NCBI GenBank assembly: GCA_004431415.1
Contig: QPMI01000017.1
Coordinates: forward strand, 62,001-126,000
Direction of reading: 5' to 3'
Length of the DNA stretch: 64,000 nucleotides
DNA from: Cyanophora paradoxa
Lineage: Eukaryota > Glaucocystophyceae > Cyanophorales > Cyanophoraceae
Position numbers and translations under genes: made by a program. The notes under the pieces are model-generated. The model was not told where the DNA came from. It saw only the letters and a list, made by a program, of their open reading frames with translations, and searched no databases. Shown piece by piece: positions 22,809 through 35,343 of this stretch. Within the stretch, counting starts at the first letter, position 1. Each line of letters opens with the position of its first letter.

Positions 22809-25355
22809 ATGGCGTCGCAAAAGGTTCGCGCTGCTGGAATCTCGGCAGGTCATAGAAACGCTCCCCGAAAGGCCCCCGAAGTGACGGATTGTCGTCCGTT
22901 GCGGCTCCGAGCGCGGCCCGCAAACGGCATAGCTTTCTTTATCGACCGGCCTAGGATGTCTGGCATAGTGCACGAACCCTTGCGGCACGGCCTTGCCCGC
23001 CAGTTCGCCCAGCGCCGCTGTCCTGCCGTCCACTGTAACCGCCTTGCACGGTCGCCGGCTGGCGAGCCAGCGGCCATGCGGAAGTCGCTCTGACCGCTCG
23101 CCCTGTGCAGGAGGCGTGGAGTGAGGACGAGGCGGTGCACCGCGTGAGACCGGACATCTACCGCACCGCCGTCGCCTTCCAGAAGTACCAGGCGAGCGGC
23201 TCCCGCCGCCTGGCTGCCGCACGCCGCCGCTTTCGAGGCGCGCCTGACGCGCGGAGCAGGCGGCCCTGCAGTCGCTGCCGGGCGGGGAGCATGCGCCGAC
23301 CGAGGAGCAGATCGCGGAGGCGCTGACGCGCGCGGCCTTCCGCTACTTCGACCAGGGCGACGACGGGAAGCTGGAGTTCTCCGCGGAGAAGCTGGCGTTC
23401 AAGAACCGCGTGGCGGACCTGCGGGGGCCCGAGTACATCGTGGACGTGGACGGCAACGGGCGCGTCTCGGCGGAGGAGCTGGCGGCGGTGCCCTCGTTCC
23501 CGCTGACGCACGCGGAGGCGCTGGCGGAGTTCGACCTGAACGGGGACGCGGCGCTCTCGATGTACGAGTTCTACCGCGCCATGCAGGACGCCGGCCTGCG
23601 GGCGACCTTCAAGGAGGCCCTCGCCGCCCGCGAGCACGCGGGGGCGCCCCCGGCCCCGCCCGCCCCGCCCGCCCCGGAGCCCGCGGCGGCGGCGGAGGAG
23701 GAGGCGAAGGAGGAGGGGGCGGCGGAGGAGGGCGAGGGCGCGGGGGAGGAGGCGGCGGCGGCGGAGCCGGAGCCGGAGGAGGCGGAGGAAGAGGCGGAAC
23801 CCGAGGCGGAACCCGAGGCGGAGGCCGAGGCGGAGGTGGTGGAGAACGTGATCGAGGTGCAGGTGAACCTGCCGGAGCGGCCGGCGGGGTGGACGGCCCC
23901 CGCCCCCGCCACCCCCATCGCCGAGCGGCACGCGGAGGGCGTCGAGCTGGAGGACTACCTCGAGCAGCTGCGCCAGGCCGAGGAGGCCCGCGAGAAGGCC
24001 ATGGCGGCCAAGGCCAAGCTCGCGCCCCCGCCCCCGCCCCCGGCCCCCACCGTGCCCCAGCCGCCCCCGGCCGTGCCCGCCCCGGCCCCGCCCGTCCGCG
24101 AGCCGCTCTTCGAGGAGCCCGAGCCCGAGCCCGAGGCCGAACCGGAGCCGGAGCCGGAGCCGGAGCCGAAAGAGGATGAGGAGGAGGCGGGGCCGGCGGC
24201 GGCGCTGGTGCCGTGGAAGGTGCAGCACGACGGGGACGGGGACGGCCTGCTCTCCAAGGCGGAGCTCAAGCACGCCATCCTGCGCGAGTACGCCGAGGCC
24301 TACGGCGCGTCCCCCAACGACTCGGCCGTCGAGGCCACCCTCCAGGGGGCACGCCCGCCTCGCCCCGCCCCCTCCTGCTTCAGCTTCCTGACGTGCGCGG
24401 GGCGGGCGGCAGGTGATGGGGGCGTTCCACGACAGCAGCCAGGCGGGCGGGCGGGACGCGCTGGGCCGGGAGGAGCTGCGGACGGCGCAGCAGGTCCTCG
24501 GCAACCAGGACATCGCGTGGGCCATCGTCCAGAAGATCGGCGCCCCGTCCCGCCTCGCCAACGCCCCCAAGGACGCCGCCGGCCGGCCGGCCCCGCCCCC
24601 CGAGCCGGAGCCGCTGCCCGAGCCCGATCCCGAGCCCGAGGCGGAGGAGAAGGGTGCGGTGCCGCCGATCTCGGCGGAGGCGGTGGCGGTGCTGCGGGAC
24701 GGCTTCCTCGCGGCCGACGCGGACGGGGACGGCTCGCTCTCGCGGGCCGAGTGGTCCGAGCGGCTCGAGGCGGCCTGCAAGGAGGCCGGCCTCATGCGCG
24801 ACGAGCGCGACGCCCTCCGCGTCCTCGGCGCCATCGACCACGAGGCGCGCCGCCGCCGCCCGCCCCCGCCCCCGCCCCAGCCCGCCCCTGACCGCTGCCG
24901 CGTGCAGGTGCACGCGCTCTTCTCCTCGCGGCCCACGAGCGCCGACCACGCGGTCGACATCGCCGTCGACGGCGCCGGGCCGCCGCACAAGGCCCGCCCC
25001 GCCCCCAGTCCCCCGCCCCGTCCTCCCCCCCGCAAAGGCCTTGACGGCACCGCAGATGGGCGCCGGGGAGTTCGCGGACCTGGCGATCCGGGCGGCCGGG
25101 GTGAGCGGGGGGCGGGTGGAGGACCCCTTCAAGCTCGTCGTGGAGAGCATCGCGGGCAACCTCGGCCTCCAGATCCGCCCCGCCGCCGCCGACGGCGAGT
25201 GGGACTGGGGCGCCCACGCCGCCGTCGCCGCCGCCGGCGCGCTGCCGACGGACGCGGAGGGCGCGGGCAGCAGCGGCGGCGCGTACTACGAGGCCCCGGC
25301 GGCCGAGGAGGCCGAGGCCGAGTGGGGCGTCGACGAGTCGGAGGCCTTCCTGTAA
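22809..25355 (+). CDS. Multi-EF-hand calcium-binding protein with acidic linkers
   Basis: Exons resolved by frame: 22809-22823, 23111-23191, 23260-24348, 24413-24844, 24908-24991, 25056-25355. Intron 1 starts GT; introns 2-5 all start GC. The protein starts MASQKEAWSEDEAVHRV. EF-hand loops: a degenerate one (DQGDDGKLEFSA, no Glu at position 12), then DVDGNGRVSAEE, DLNGDAALSMYE, DGDGDGLLSKAE and DADGDGSLSRAE, four with acidic 1/3/5/12 positions. Between the third and fourth lies about 170 residues of Glu/Ala/Pro repeats and a short coiled coil (LEDYLEQLRQAEEAREKAM). The C-terminus (GEFADLAIRAAG...VDESEAFL) is unrecognised. Probably a cytosolic calcium sensor or buffer. No signal peptide or catalytic domain is visible. 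Confidence 0.87.
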
Positions 25356-25537
25356 CCATGCGCCCCCCGCCCCCGCCCGCCCCGCCGCCGCGCCGCGCCA
25401 GCTAGATAGCGAACCGATACTTACATTAGACTGAGCTCGCTCGAGCGAGTGCGTGCACACGGGCGATACAGGGGCACCGGCGCGGAGCGCGGACCGGAGC
25501 GCGAGGCGGCGGGGCGCGGGGGAGAAGCTTAAGCCGC
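25356..25537. other. 3'-3' intergenic spacer
   Basis: 182 bp between the convergent ends of the EF-hand and peroxiredoxin genes; nothing recognisable. Confidence 0.4.
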
Positions 25538-27327
25538 TCAGAGGGCGCTCATGTAGTTGTCTGCGCGCAGGCGGCCGGCCACGGGGGCGCGTCAGCGAGG
25601 GCGTGGCGGGGTGGGGCGAGGGGTCCGCACGGAGGTACTCGAGGAACGGCATGTTCTCCTTCGGGGTCGTCGCCGGGCCCACCTGCGCGTGCACGCGCGG
25701 GCGGGGGCGGGCGGCCGGTCAGAGGCGGCGCGCGAGCGGCCGGACTGAATCGGAGCTGCAGCTGCCGGCGCGCCTTCTGCTTGAGGCCTGCGGCCGGGGT
25801 GGGGCGCGTGAGGGACGGGGAAGGCGGGGCGGGAAGCGAGGCCTGCGGGAGGGCGCACCCTGGTCCATCTGGGGCGAGGCGATGACCTGAGGCGGCCCGG
25901 GCAGCCAGTGAGCGGCAAGAAAGGGGCCACGATATCGCCCGGGCGCGCGTCCTGGCCCAGGTTCCACTGCCGGCGGATTCGTGGTCAGGTGGGGGCGGGG
26001 ACTTCGACTTCGAGGGGGCGGGAGGGCCGGGGCGCACGTTGGCCGGCGTGTAGACCTTGAGCTTGTCGTGGACCTGGAGGGCGTTGATGACGCGCACGAT
26101 CTCGTCGAGGTTGCGGCCCATCGAGTTCGGGTACTGCGCCATCCACCTGCGCCCAGGCAGCCCGTGAGGGAGGGCGGGAGGGCGAGGGGAGGCGGGGCGG
26201 CACCGGATCTTCTTCGTGTCGTCGATCAGGACCGTCAGGCGGAGGGCGATCGGCTACGCGCGCGAGCCCCCTCAGTAACCGCCCGGCGCCCCAAACACAT
26301 GCGCGGCGCGCCTTGCCGTCGTCGGCCTTGAACTCGGTGTTGAGGGCGTTGTAGCTCTCCGCGATCTTCCGGTCCACGTCCGACACGATCTGAGGCGCCC
26401 CGCCCGGGGCGAGCTGCCTTCAGCGCCAGCGCCGGCCGCAGCTGCGGCGGGCCGGAGTGGATGGGAGGAACCGGGAAGGGGATCTGGTGGTTCCAGTTCT
26501 TCTCGATGAGCTCCGACCACTTCGAGCACTTGTCCAGATCTGACCGCGCCCGCGCCGCGGCCGCGGGTTGTTAACTCGAGGGGTGCGCATGCACACGAGC
26601 TCGAGCTGGGCGCTAAATGAATATGTACACTGTAGATTTCTATACGTAGTACAGTTAAGACGCGGCCCCCGGCGCCGGCCGCACCGGAGCGCGAGATGGC
26701 GACCGGCTTGACGTTCGCCTTGTTGTAGAGCTCCATGTACTTCTCGTTCGAAATCTGCGGGGCGAAAGTATGCAAGTAAAAAGCCCGCGCCACGGCCATG
26801 GCCTTCGCGTGAAGGGCGTTGGCGAGATCTAAAGCGTGGCCATGCGCATGCATGCGCATGGTCATGGTACCGGTGCGCATGCGCGGCGGGCAGCGGCAGG
26901 AACAAGCACGGCGCGGCACGTACCTCGGCCATCTCCGTGGAGCACACTGCCGGAAATCAAATCGCGATCGAGCGAATGCGCGCGCTCAGCGCGACGGGCG
27001 CGGGACACGGGGACGGGCGCGCGCGCGGCCGGCGCCGGCGAGTACCGGGCGTGAGGGCGGCTGCGTAAGGAGGCGCAAATCAACGTCGGCGCTCATGATC
27101 GGGAGAGGCGCCGGACGAGGGCACGGGAGAGCGGACCCAATCCGAAGTGAAGCGCGACCTGCGGCGGGTGCGAGATGAGCGATTTCATGCGCGCCAATCG
27201 TGCGCGGGCTCTCGGCGCACCCAGGAGCCTTTGTTGTTGTCCATGAACGAGTAGAGCGAGAAAGTGCCCTGCGTGGACTCGCTAGTGAAGTCGGGAGCCT
27301 GCTGACCGACGGAGATGCTCGAGGACA
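25538..27327 (-). CDS. 1-Cys (PRDX6-type) peroxiredoxin
   Basis: Thiol peroxidase. Exons on the minus strand: 27221-27327, 27137-27158, 27046-27060 (15-nt microexon), 26924-26946, 26685-26754, 26472-26539, 26312-26389, 26204-26253, 26038-26146, 25931-about 25966, then two or three short exons to the stop at 25538. Starts MSSSISVGQQAPDFTSE. The peroxidatic motif is TPVCSTEMAE, followed by NKANVKPVAIS, DLDKCSKWSELIEKN, IPFPIVSDVDRKIAESYNAL, LTVLIDDTKKIR, YPNSMGRNLDEIVRVINAL, PKENMPFLEYL and a final NYMSAL. Order and spacing match 1-Cys peroxiredoxins. By this splice model the usual HPADFTPVC is replaced by GLAALTPVC: Thr and Cys are kept, the His-Pro is lost. One intron (26254-26311) starts GC. 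The join near 25880-25931 is unresolved. Confidence 0.9.
27046..27060 (-). other. 15-nt microexon in peroxiredoxin
   Basis: CCGCCCTCACGCCCG (minus strand) lies between acceptor acgcag and donor gtactcg. It supplies A-L-T-P and the first base of the Val codon directly before the peroxidatic Cys exon (TGTGCTCCACGG). The spliced length exactly matches the family's spacing from the first beta strand to the Cys. Confidence 0.65.
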
Positions 27328-27687
27328 TGGCTGTAGCGAGAGCGGAGCGAGCGAGAGAATTCGAAGAAGCAGCAGGAGCTTAGGAGCTGGTCGAACGAGT
27401 ACAAGAATGAGCTCAAGGGGGATACACCCTCAAACAAGCGAACGCTCGCCCCGCGCGCCTGCCGAGTCGCAGTGCATACGCATCCAGTCATCGGCCGCAG
27501 CGGCAGCATCGGAGCTCGCGATCAAGGCTAGGCGCCAGAAACCTGCTCGATCTCTCGAATTCGAACTAAACTGGCACCGCGTGCGCATGCACACCTGCGC
27601 CGGCGCCGCATGCCCATGGCCAGCAGCCAGAGGCAGAGATTTTTTAAAAAAACCTTGACGCAGATAGAATTCGGAGTATCCAATAAG
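27328..27687. other. Intergenic spacer between two minus-strand genes
   Basis: 360 bp carrying the peroxiredoxin promoter and the 3' end of the upstream minus-strand gene; no coding signal. It includes the stretch ttttttaaaaaaac near 27640. Confidence 0.4.
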
Positions 27688-30600
27688 TTAGCGGTGCCTG
27701 GCGGCGGGGCCGACGCGGAGCTCGAAGGGCGCGAGCTCGACGCCGGCCACGGGCCCCGCGGAGCCCGGGCGGGGCGGGGCGGGGCGCCGGGCGCCGGCAG
27801 CCGGGGGCCGCTGCGCGGCCGAGGGGCCCGGCGGTGCCGGGGCGGGGAGGACCGGGGCCGCCGGGGCGGGGGCGGGGGCCCTGGGGGCGGGCTGGAGGGT
27901 GCAGTACCACTGGCTGCTCGTGTCGGGGTCCACCAGGCGGACGACGAGGCCCGTGCCCGGGAGGGCGCCCGGGCCAGCGCCCCGCCGGCAGCCCGAACGC
28001 CCGCGGCTGCACCGCCGCCTTCCGCGGCGGCGCCGGCCGCGGCGGCTGCGGCGGCGGCGGCGCGGCCTCGGCCTGGAGCGGCGTGCGGGGGCGCGAGGGG
28101 CGAGGGTGGCGGCGGAGGGCGGGCGGCCGAGCCCCGCGCTGGAGCCCGGGCGCGAGGCCGGCGCCTCGGCGTCCGGGGCGGGGGCCAGGGGCATGGCGGG
28201 GAGCGAGGCGGGGGCGCGCGGGGCGGGAGGCCGGCGGGGCGGGGCGGGGCGGCGGCCGCCCGCGCCGCCGCCTCGAGCAGGTCGGCCTTCATGCGCGCCG
28301 CGCGGGCCGCCGCCTCCGCCGCCGCCGCCGTGTACGCCGACGCCGGCCGCTTCGCCGCAATCGCCCCGGCCGTCAGCAGTGGGCTCGAGGCGGCGTGGCC
28401 GGCGGCCGCCCCGGGCCTCCGCGGGGGCAGCGTCGGCAGCGACGCCGAGGCCCCAGGCCGGGCGGCGAGCCGGGCGGGGAGGCCCGGGGGCGGGGCGGAT
28501 GCGGCGGGGGCCGGCTGCGCGGGGCGCCGGCGGGTCCCAGGCCCAGCGGGCGGCGAGGGCGTCCCAGGCCCAGGCCCCGCGGGGGGCTCCAGCGCCTTCC
28601 ACGCCCCGGGCTCCAGGCCCGGCCAGAGGCGGGGTCGAACCCCTGCGGCCACGCGCCCGGCGGGAAGGCCGCCGCGCCGTCGCCGCCGCCGCCGAGGGCC
28701 GAGGCCGGCGGGGCGGACGCGACGGAGGCGGGCGGCGAGGGTCCGGCGGGGGTGCCGAGGGCCGAGCCGGAGAGGCCGGCGGGCCAGAGCGCGTCGGGGG
28801 CGCCCGGGCCCCCTGCTGGTAGGCAGCGCCCATGCGGAGCCAGCGGGCGGCGCGGGCGCTCATCCCCTCCCACTCCGGCGCCGGCGGCAGGGCCCCGTCC
28901 AGCCGGCAAAGCCCGGCTCGCCGGCGGGGCGCCCGGCTCGCCGCTGAGCTCCGAGGGGCGGGGGAGGTCGCCCGCGAGTCCGCCCCGCCCGGCGACGGGC
29001 TCCGCGAGCCGCGGGGCCGCCCGCGGGCCCCGTCAGCCGCTCGTACGCGTCTGCGCCCGAGGTGAGGCGGCGGGGCCGGCGCGGCGCGCGTCCGGCGGCG
29101 GGACGGCGGGGCGCACCGCTGCGGATGAAGTACGTCGTGACGACCTTGCCCTTGCCGGCGGCTTCCGGCGGGGCAGCTGGGGGGGCGGCGGGGGCGGCGG
29201 GGCGGACGGCGGGGGCCGGCGGGGGGCGGAGCGGGCGGGCCGGGCGGTCTCCAGGACGAGCGGAGCGCAGCACCCCGGCTCGACCTCTGCGGGACGAGGG
29301 CTTAGCCAGCTAGCTGGAGAGGCAGAGGCGGGCGGGGCGGGACGGGGACCCCAGATCTTGCGGAGGGCGTGGGCGGGGCGGCCGTCGACGCCCTCGGAGC
29401 GCTCGGTGATGGCCTCGACGAGGCCCGAGAGGAGGCGGCGGTACTCCTCGGCCCCCACGCCCTCCGTCCACAGGTCCACCAGCTCGAACAGGCTCCCCGC
29501 GAACCTTCGCGCGAGGCGAGTGAGCGCGCGAGGCGGAGAGGAGCGGAGGGAGAGAGACGGTTCGGGCGCACGCTGCAGGGGACATGGTCGGCTGCCCGCG
29601 GGAGTCAGCCTCCCAGTCGGCGGCGGCGCAGGCGTCCGCGTGCGCCGGGTCCCACCGCCGGTGCAGCGCCCGGTAGAAGAGCCGGCTCACCCTGCGGCCT
29701 TTCAGGGGGCGCGGCACGCGGCGTGCGGGCGGGGCGCCGCGCACGCCATGTAGGCCTCGCGGTCGATCCCGCCGGCCTCCCCCTTCGCCGACGCCGCCAC
29801 CGCCTTCCAGAGCTGCCGGCGAGCAAACGAAGTGAGCGGGGCGGAAAAGGAGAAGGGGCGGGGCGGCGCGCGTCGCGGGTGAGGGCGCGGAGGCCGGCGT
29901 CGAAGCGGAGGAGGTCGCGCCGCACGAGGTTCGCCGGCTCGTACAGCGCCGGCTCCGGCAGCAGCGCCACCGGCAGCGCCGGCACCGGGAACTGCGCCGC
30001 CACCTGCGGCCCCGCCCGCCCGCCGGCGTCAGTTGGAGGCGAGGGGGGATAGGGGAAGGGAGGAGGGTACGGGCCTCCTCGAGGATGCCGCGCTCGGGGC
30101 TCTTGCCGCGGGCGCGCTCCGCCGCCGCGATCCGCGCCGCCTCGTCGTCCTCGCCGCCCCGCGCCGGCGGCGGCCCCCGCGCCGTCATGGGGCCGGCGGG
30201 GGCCCGCGGGGCCAGCTCGGAGAGCGCGGGGGCGAGGGCGTGGATGGAGGGGGGTGGACGGGCTGCTCGGGCCCGCGCTCAGCTCGATCTGGAGCCGCGA
30301 GAGCGCCGCGAGGCTGCCGCCGGCCTCCTCGGCCCCGGGGCGACCCGCCTGGGCCCGCCGGCCCGCCCGGGCCACCCGGTCCAGCTTGCGGGCCGCCGCC
30401 GAGCTCGGCCGGTACGCCGCCAGCTCCGCGCGGGACCCGGGCCGAGGGCGAGGGCGACCGGGAGCCGGCGGGGGCCGGGCGGGGCGGGGAGGGCGGCCCG
30501 CGGGGCCGGCGCGCCCTCCTCCCCTCCTCTTCGTCGCTCGAGGCGCCCTCTCCCTCTCCATCCTCCTCCTCGTCCTCGTCGCCCAGCAGGGCCGCGCCCC

Positions 30601-31452
30601 GCCCGCCGGCCGCCGCTCCTCCTCCGCCCGCTCCCCGCCTCCCGTCGGACGCCTCCGACGCCTCGGCCGAGGCCCCGCCGGGGCCGGCAGCGCAGGCGGC
30701 GGCGACGGCGAGCGCGAGCGCGAGTCGCCGGGGGCGTTGAGCGGCGGGGGCGCCGCGCCACCGCGGATCTCCCCCGCGCGGCGCTTCCGCCCGTCGAAGT
30801 CGATGAGGCTGCGGGAGCGCGGGCGGCGCAGCGCGGCCCGCTGCTCCTCCGTGAGGGGCTTGGCCGCCATCTTGTATACCCGCACGCTCGTCTTGTACTC
30901 GCCCTTGGCGCCCTTCTTGGCGCGCGCGCTCGGCGGCTCCCACTCGGGCGCCGCCGGCCCGAGCAGGGAGAGCGTCCGGGCCGCCATGCGCCGCCGCTGC
31001 CGCTCCTCCGCATCGTCCCCGCTCGCTGTCGCCTGCAGCTGCTTCCCGGCGGCGCCGGCGGCCCGCTGCATCTCCTGCAGCTGCCGCGCCTGCGTCTCGT
31101 GCGTCTGCGGGACCGGTCAGCTCCCCAGCGAGAGCGCGGGGGGAGGGCGCGCGCCTGGATCTCGACGTCATCGAGCTTCAGGAAGAGGACCTGCGCGCTG
31201 CGGCTCAGCGCGCGCTGGCTCGGCGGCTCGGGGACGGCGGCGGAACGGACCGGGGAGACGGCGCTGAGGTCCCGGTGGTCGATGACGGGCAGATTCCTCG
31301 TGTACGATGCAAACTCGTTCGCTGCAGATATGACTTGGACTGCGGGGGCCGTGCGCGCTCAGCGCAAAGCGCACAGGATTGTGCACTAAAAACGACCACT
31401 GACCTGCACGGCGGAACCGCGCGGCTGCCGTGGCTCTGTGCGCTTCGTCCAT
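27688..31452 (-). CDS. Large multi-exon protein, unrecognised
   Basis: Starts MDEAHRATAAARFRRA; a GT-AG intron leads to VQVISAANEFASYTRNLPVI. Exon 2 ends VLFLKLDDVEIQ and joins THETQARQLQEMQRAAGAAG across a GC-AG intron. Next comes a basic segment (KKGAKGEYKTSVRVYKMAAK, SLIDFDGRKRRAGEIRGG), an acidic stretch (GDEDEEEDGEGEG), then folded-looking pieces: AARIAAAERARGKSPERGIL, AQFPVPALPVALLPEPALYE, RLFYRALHRRWDPAHADACA, SLFELVDLWTEGVGAEEYRR, VVTTYFIRSGA. It ends with GTGLVVRLVDPDTSSQWYC and a Pro-rich tail, last residues VGPAARHR. I do not recognise the family. The helical block around DLWTEGV looks like a conserved domain. Exon joins after about 30750 are approximate. Confidence 0.6.
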
Positions 31453-31794
31453 GGTTCTCGAGCGCGCCGCGGCGCTAGCGACGCCCGGCAGCCGCGCAGC
31501 GCTCGCCGCTCGATCGTAGAGTCGTTGGTGGCTGGGGAGCTGATCTTGCGCTTGGCCGGCTACATTAGCTGTGCACGAGCTTAGCTCAGCTTGAGTGAGC
31601 TTCGCTCGAGAGACTGCCAACTAACTGGTAGTAACTGCTCGTCTGCCAGCTGGTCGACCAGGTGCGAACGAAGTGGGCTGGCCGCTCCGCTTCTTCAGCT
31701 CGAAGGCCGAACCGGCACAGCGCAAAGAAGCTGGTGCACAGCTGCAGCAGACGCACTGGTAGCTTAATCGGCGGTTGCCGGGGTGCCAGGCAGG
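31453..31794. promoter_or_regulatory. Bidirectional promoter region
   Basis: 342 bp between divergent start codons of the unrecognised large gene (31452, minus) and the PH-domain gene (31795, plus). Contains repeated gagctt/agctc motifs; no gene. Confidence 0.4.
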
Positions 31795-34124
31795 ATGGCG
31801 GAGGTTGAGAGGAGCGGGTTTCGAGGCCTTTTCACCAGGCCGAGGTCGAAGTCTGAAGGTACAGTGCCAAGCCTCGATTAAGCCGATCTTGGGCGCTCAC
31901 GACGCGCCAGCCCCAGCGCCGGAGGAGCCACAGCCGCCGAACCCAGCTCCAGTGATTTCAGGCTTCAGCTCGGGCGTCGACGACCTGCTAGGAAACGCCG
32001 AGGAGCAGAAGAAGAAGTCGTTCTTCAGTTTGCACAGGAAGAAGGATGCCGCCCAGAAGCCCGGTTCGTATGCGTGGCGCTACAAGGACTGCGGCGGCTC
32101 GGCGCGGAGCTGAAGCGTTCGTTCTCGCAGAGGAGAGTCAAGCTGCGGATTCGCAGACGGCGGCCGAGCAGCGCCGGCGGTGGACTGTGTTCGGCGGCCG
32201 CAAGGAGCAGGCTGAGCTCGGGCCGCCGCCAGGCACGTCTCCGGCGCCCCGGCGTGGGCCGTAGCGCGCTGAGCGATCCGCAGCACCGGCGCTAGAAGCC
32301 TCGTCGAGCGCCGGGTCCGCCGTGACGGATGCCTCGGAGCGGTCCGACGGCGCCGGCAAAGGGAAGAAAGTGTCTTCTGGCTTCTTCTCCCGGGGCCGCA
32401 AGGGTGCGCCGCGCGCGCCGCTCCGCACAGGGGCGCTGCGGACGGCGCGCCTTCCTTTTGGCGGGGGCCGACGGGGCGGGGCGGGCGTAGACACCGAGTC
32501 GGACGCGGGGGACGGGTCGGAGAAGTCGCGGGTGCGGTCGCTGCTGGGCGTGTTCAAGCGGGAGAAGCAGGAGCCGTCGCGGACGCCCTCGCCGAGCTCG
32601 TCGCGGCGCAACTCGCAGGACAGCACGAGCAACGGGGGCAGCAACCCGAGCTCGGCGCACGCCTTCACCTCGCCCGACGGCCTCCACGTCGTGACGAGCC
32701 CCGGGGCCGGCCTCGACGACCTCCAGCCCCGGCGCTCCAGCCTTTCTACCATGCTCCGCAAGTCACCCATGCCGGCCCCGGCCTCCAGGTCACCCCGGCC
32801 GCGCTCGCCCTCGGGGGCGGGGGCGGGGGCCCGCCCGGAGCCCCCCGCGCTGGACGCCGCCTCGATGCCGCCGGCGGGGGATCGGTCGGAGACGCCGCCG
32901 CGGCGGACGTGGTTCGCGAAGCGGCGGGGCAGCAGGACGCCCGAGCCAGCCGCCATCGAGGTTAACGGGGCGCCCCTCGACCCAGCAGCCGCCGCGCAGC
33001 CGCCGGCCCCCGACAGCCCCGTCGGTGCGGCCCCGCCCGCGCCGCGCGCAGGGTGACCGCGGGTGACGCGGCGGCGGCGGTCAGACTGGGGCTTCGGGGC
33101 GACGGCGAGCAGCCGGTCGATCGCGACGATGCCGAACGCGCGCTCCGGGTACATCCCCGCGATGCGCGTCTCGGACTTCGCGCCGGCCCCCGAGGACATC
33201 ATGGACGGCGAGGAGGCGCACGCCCACGCCCAGGCCCCGGCCTCCTCCTCGCTCGAGCGGCGCGCCAACCCCATGCTCGCCCAGGCCGATCGCTTCCAGT
33301 CGGAGCTCGCCGCCCGCGACCGCGGCGCCGGCCCGGGGGCGGGGGCGGGGCCGGGGGCGGGGGCGGGGCAGGGGCGGCGGTCCTCGGACCCCTCGACGCT
33401 GGCGGCGGCGCTGGAGAACCCGGAGGAGGCGGGGCCGCCGGAGGAGGGCGGGGAGCCCTCCACCCGGGGCGAGCGGCGCTGGTGGAACCCCTTCGGCCTT
33501 GGCCTCGCCGACAACAGGAAGAAGGCGGGGGAGCGCCCGGGGGCGCCCTCCCCGCCCGTGGTGGCGGAGGCGGGGGCGGGGGCGGGGGCGGGCCCGCCGA
33601 AGCTGCACACGGGGTTCCTGCAGAAGCAGCGGCGCAAGACCAAGACCTGGGCCGAGCGCTACTTCGAGCTCGACGGTGCGCGGCGCGGCGCGGTGGGGCG
33701 GGGCCCCCCGAGCGCCCCGCCGCCCCCGCCCCCGCCTGACGCGCCCGGGCGTGCCCGCAGCGGCGGCGCTGGTGCAGCACGTGACGGCGCCGGAGGACCG
33801 GGAACGGAAGCTGCGGAAGAAGAAGTGGCTGCGGGGCGACGGCGAGGCGCCGCGCAAGGAGACGCCGGTGGCGCAGCTCGCGACGCCGACGCTCACCGAC
33901 GAGCGCAAGTGCGAGTTCTGCGTCGCCGTCGGCGGGCCCGGCGGCATGGAGGTGCGCCCCGGAGGCGCCCGGGGTCGGCTCCTCGCCTGACGGGGGCGCT
34001 CGCTCAGGTGAAGCACTTCCGGGCGGCGACGCGGGACGAAGCGATCGAGTGGGTCACGCGCCTCCGCCAGGCCATCTCCCTCGCCTCCCGCCGGCCCTCC
34101 TCCCTCACGCCCCCGCCGCTCTAG
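31795..34124 (+). CDS. PH-domain protein with long disordered Ser/Pro-rich N-terminus
   Basis: Likely phosphoinositide- or protein-binding adaptor. Starts MAEVERSGFRGLFTRPRSKS. The first intron (GT) joins to APAPEEPQPPNPAPVISGFS. Later exons give FFSLHRKKDAAQKPEESQ and a GC-AG intron near 32230-32281, then about 400 disordered residues with Ser-Pro/Arg-rich phosphosite-like runs (SSSRRNSQDSTSNGG, PRRSSLSTMLRKSP). The PH domain starts at LHTGFLQKQRRKTKTWAERY, continues FELDG..ALVQHVTAPEDRERKLRKKK, LTDERKCEFCVAVGG and KHFRAATRDEAIEWVTRLRQ with the closing-helix Trp, and ends SSLTPPPL. Repeated basic Phe-rich patches (GLFTRPRSK, FFSLHRKK, GFFSRGRKG, WFAKRRGS) look like short membrane- or partner-binding motifs. 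It converges with the sterol isomerase gene. Confidence 0.82.
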
Positions 34125-34351
34125 CCGCCATCGCGATCTCGATCGCGAGCCATCCCTCGCGAGGCGCCCCGCATGCGTGCCTGCGTCTGCGTGCGTGCAT
34201 TCTGGTAGAGTGTATAGTAAGCCTAGTTCAAGTTCTACGGTAGGGCCGCATCTGCATAGTCATGCGTGCGTGTCATGCATGTTAAGCTACGTGTTACTCT
34301 GCAAAGCAAAGGAAATTTCAAATCCAAAGAGCGAGGGCTGGGCCGCCTGGC
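34125..34351. other. 3'-3' intergenic spacer
   Basis: 227 bp between convergent stop codons; contains gcatgc/tgcgtg runs, no coding signal. Confidence 0.4.

Positions 34352-35343
<992 letters not shown>

Noticed and set aside
22788-23222. 144-codon minus-strand frame opposite the EF-hand gene's first intron, at first suspected as a real gene or vector contamination
   Set aside because: No recognisable domain, it overlaps true exons of the EF-hand gene, and it lacks flanking splice structure.
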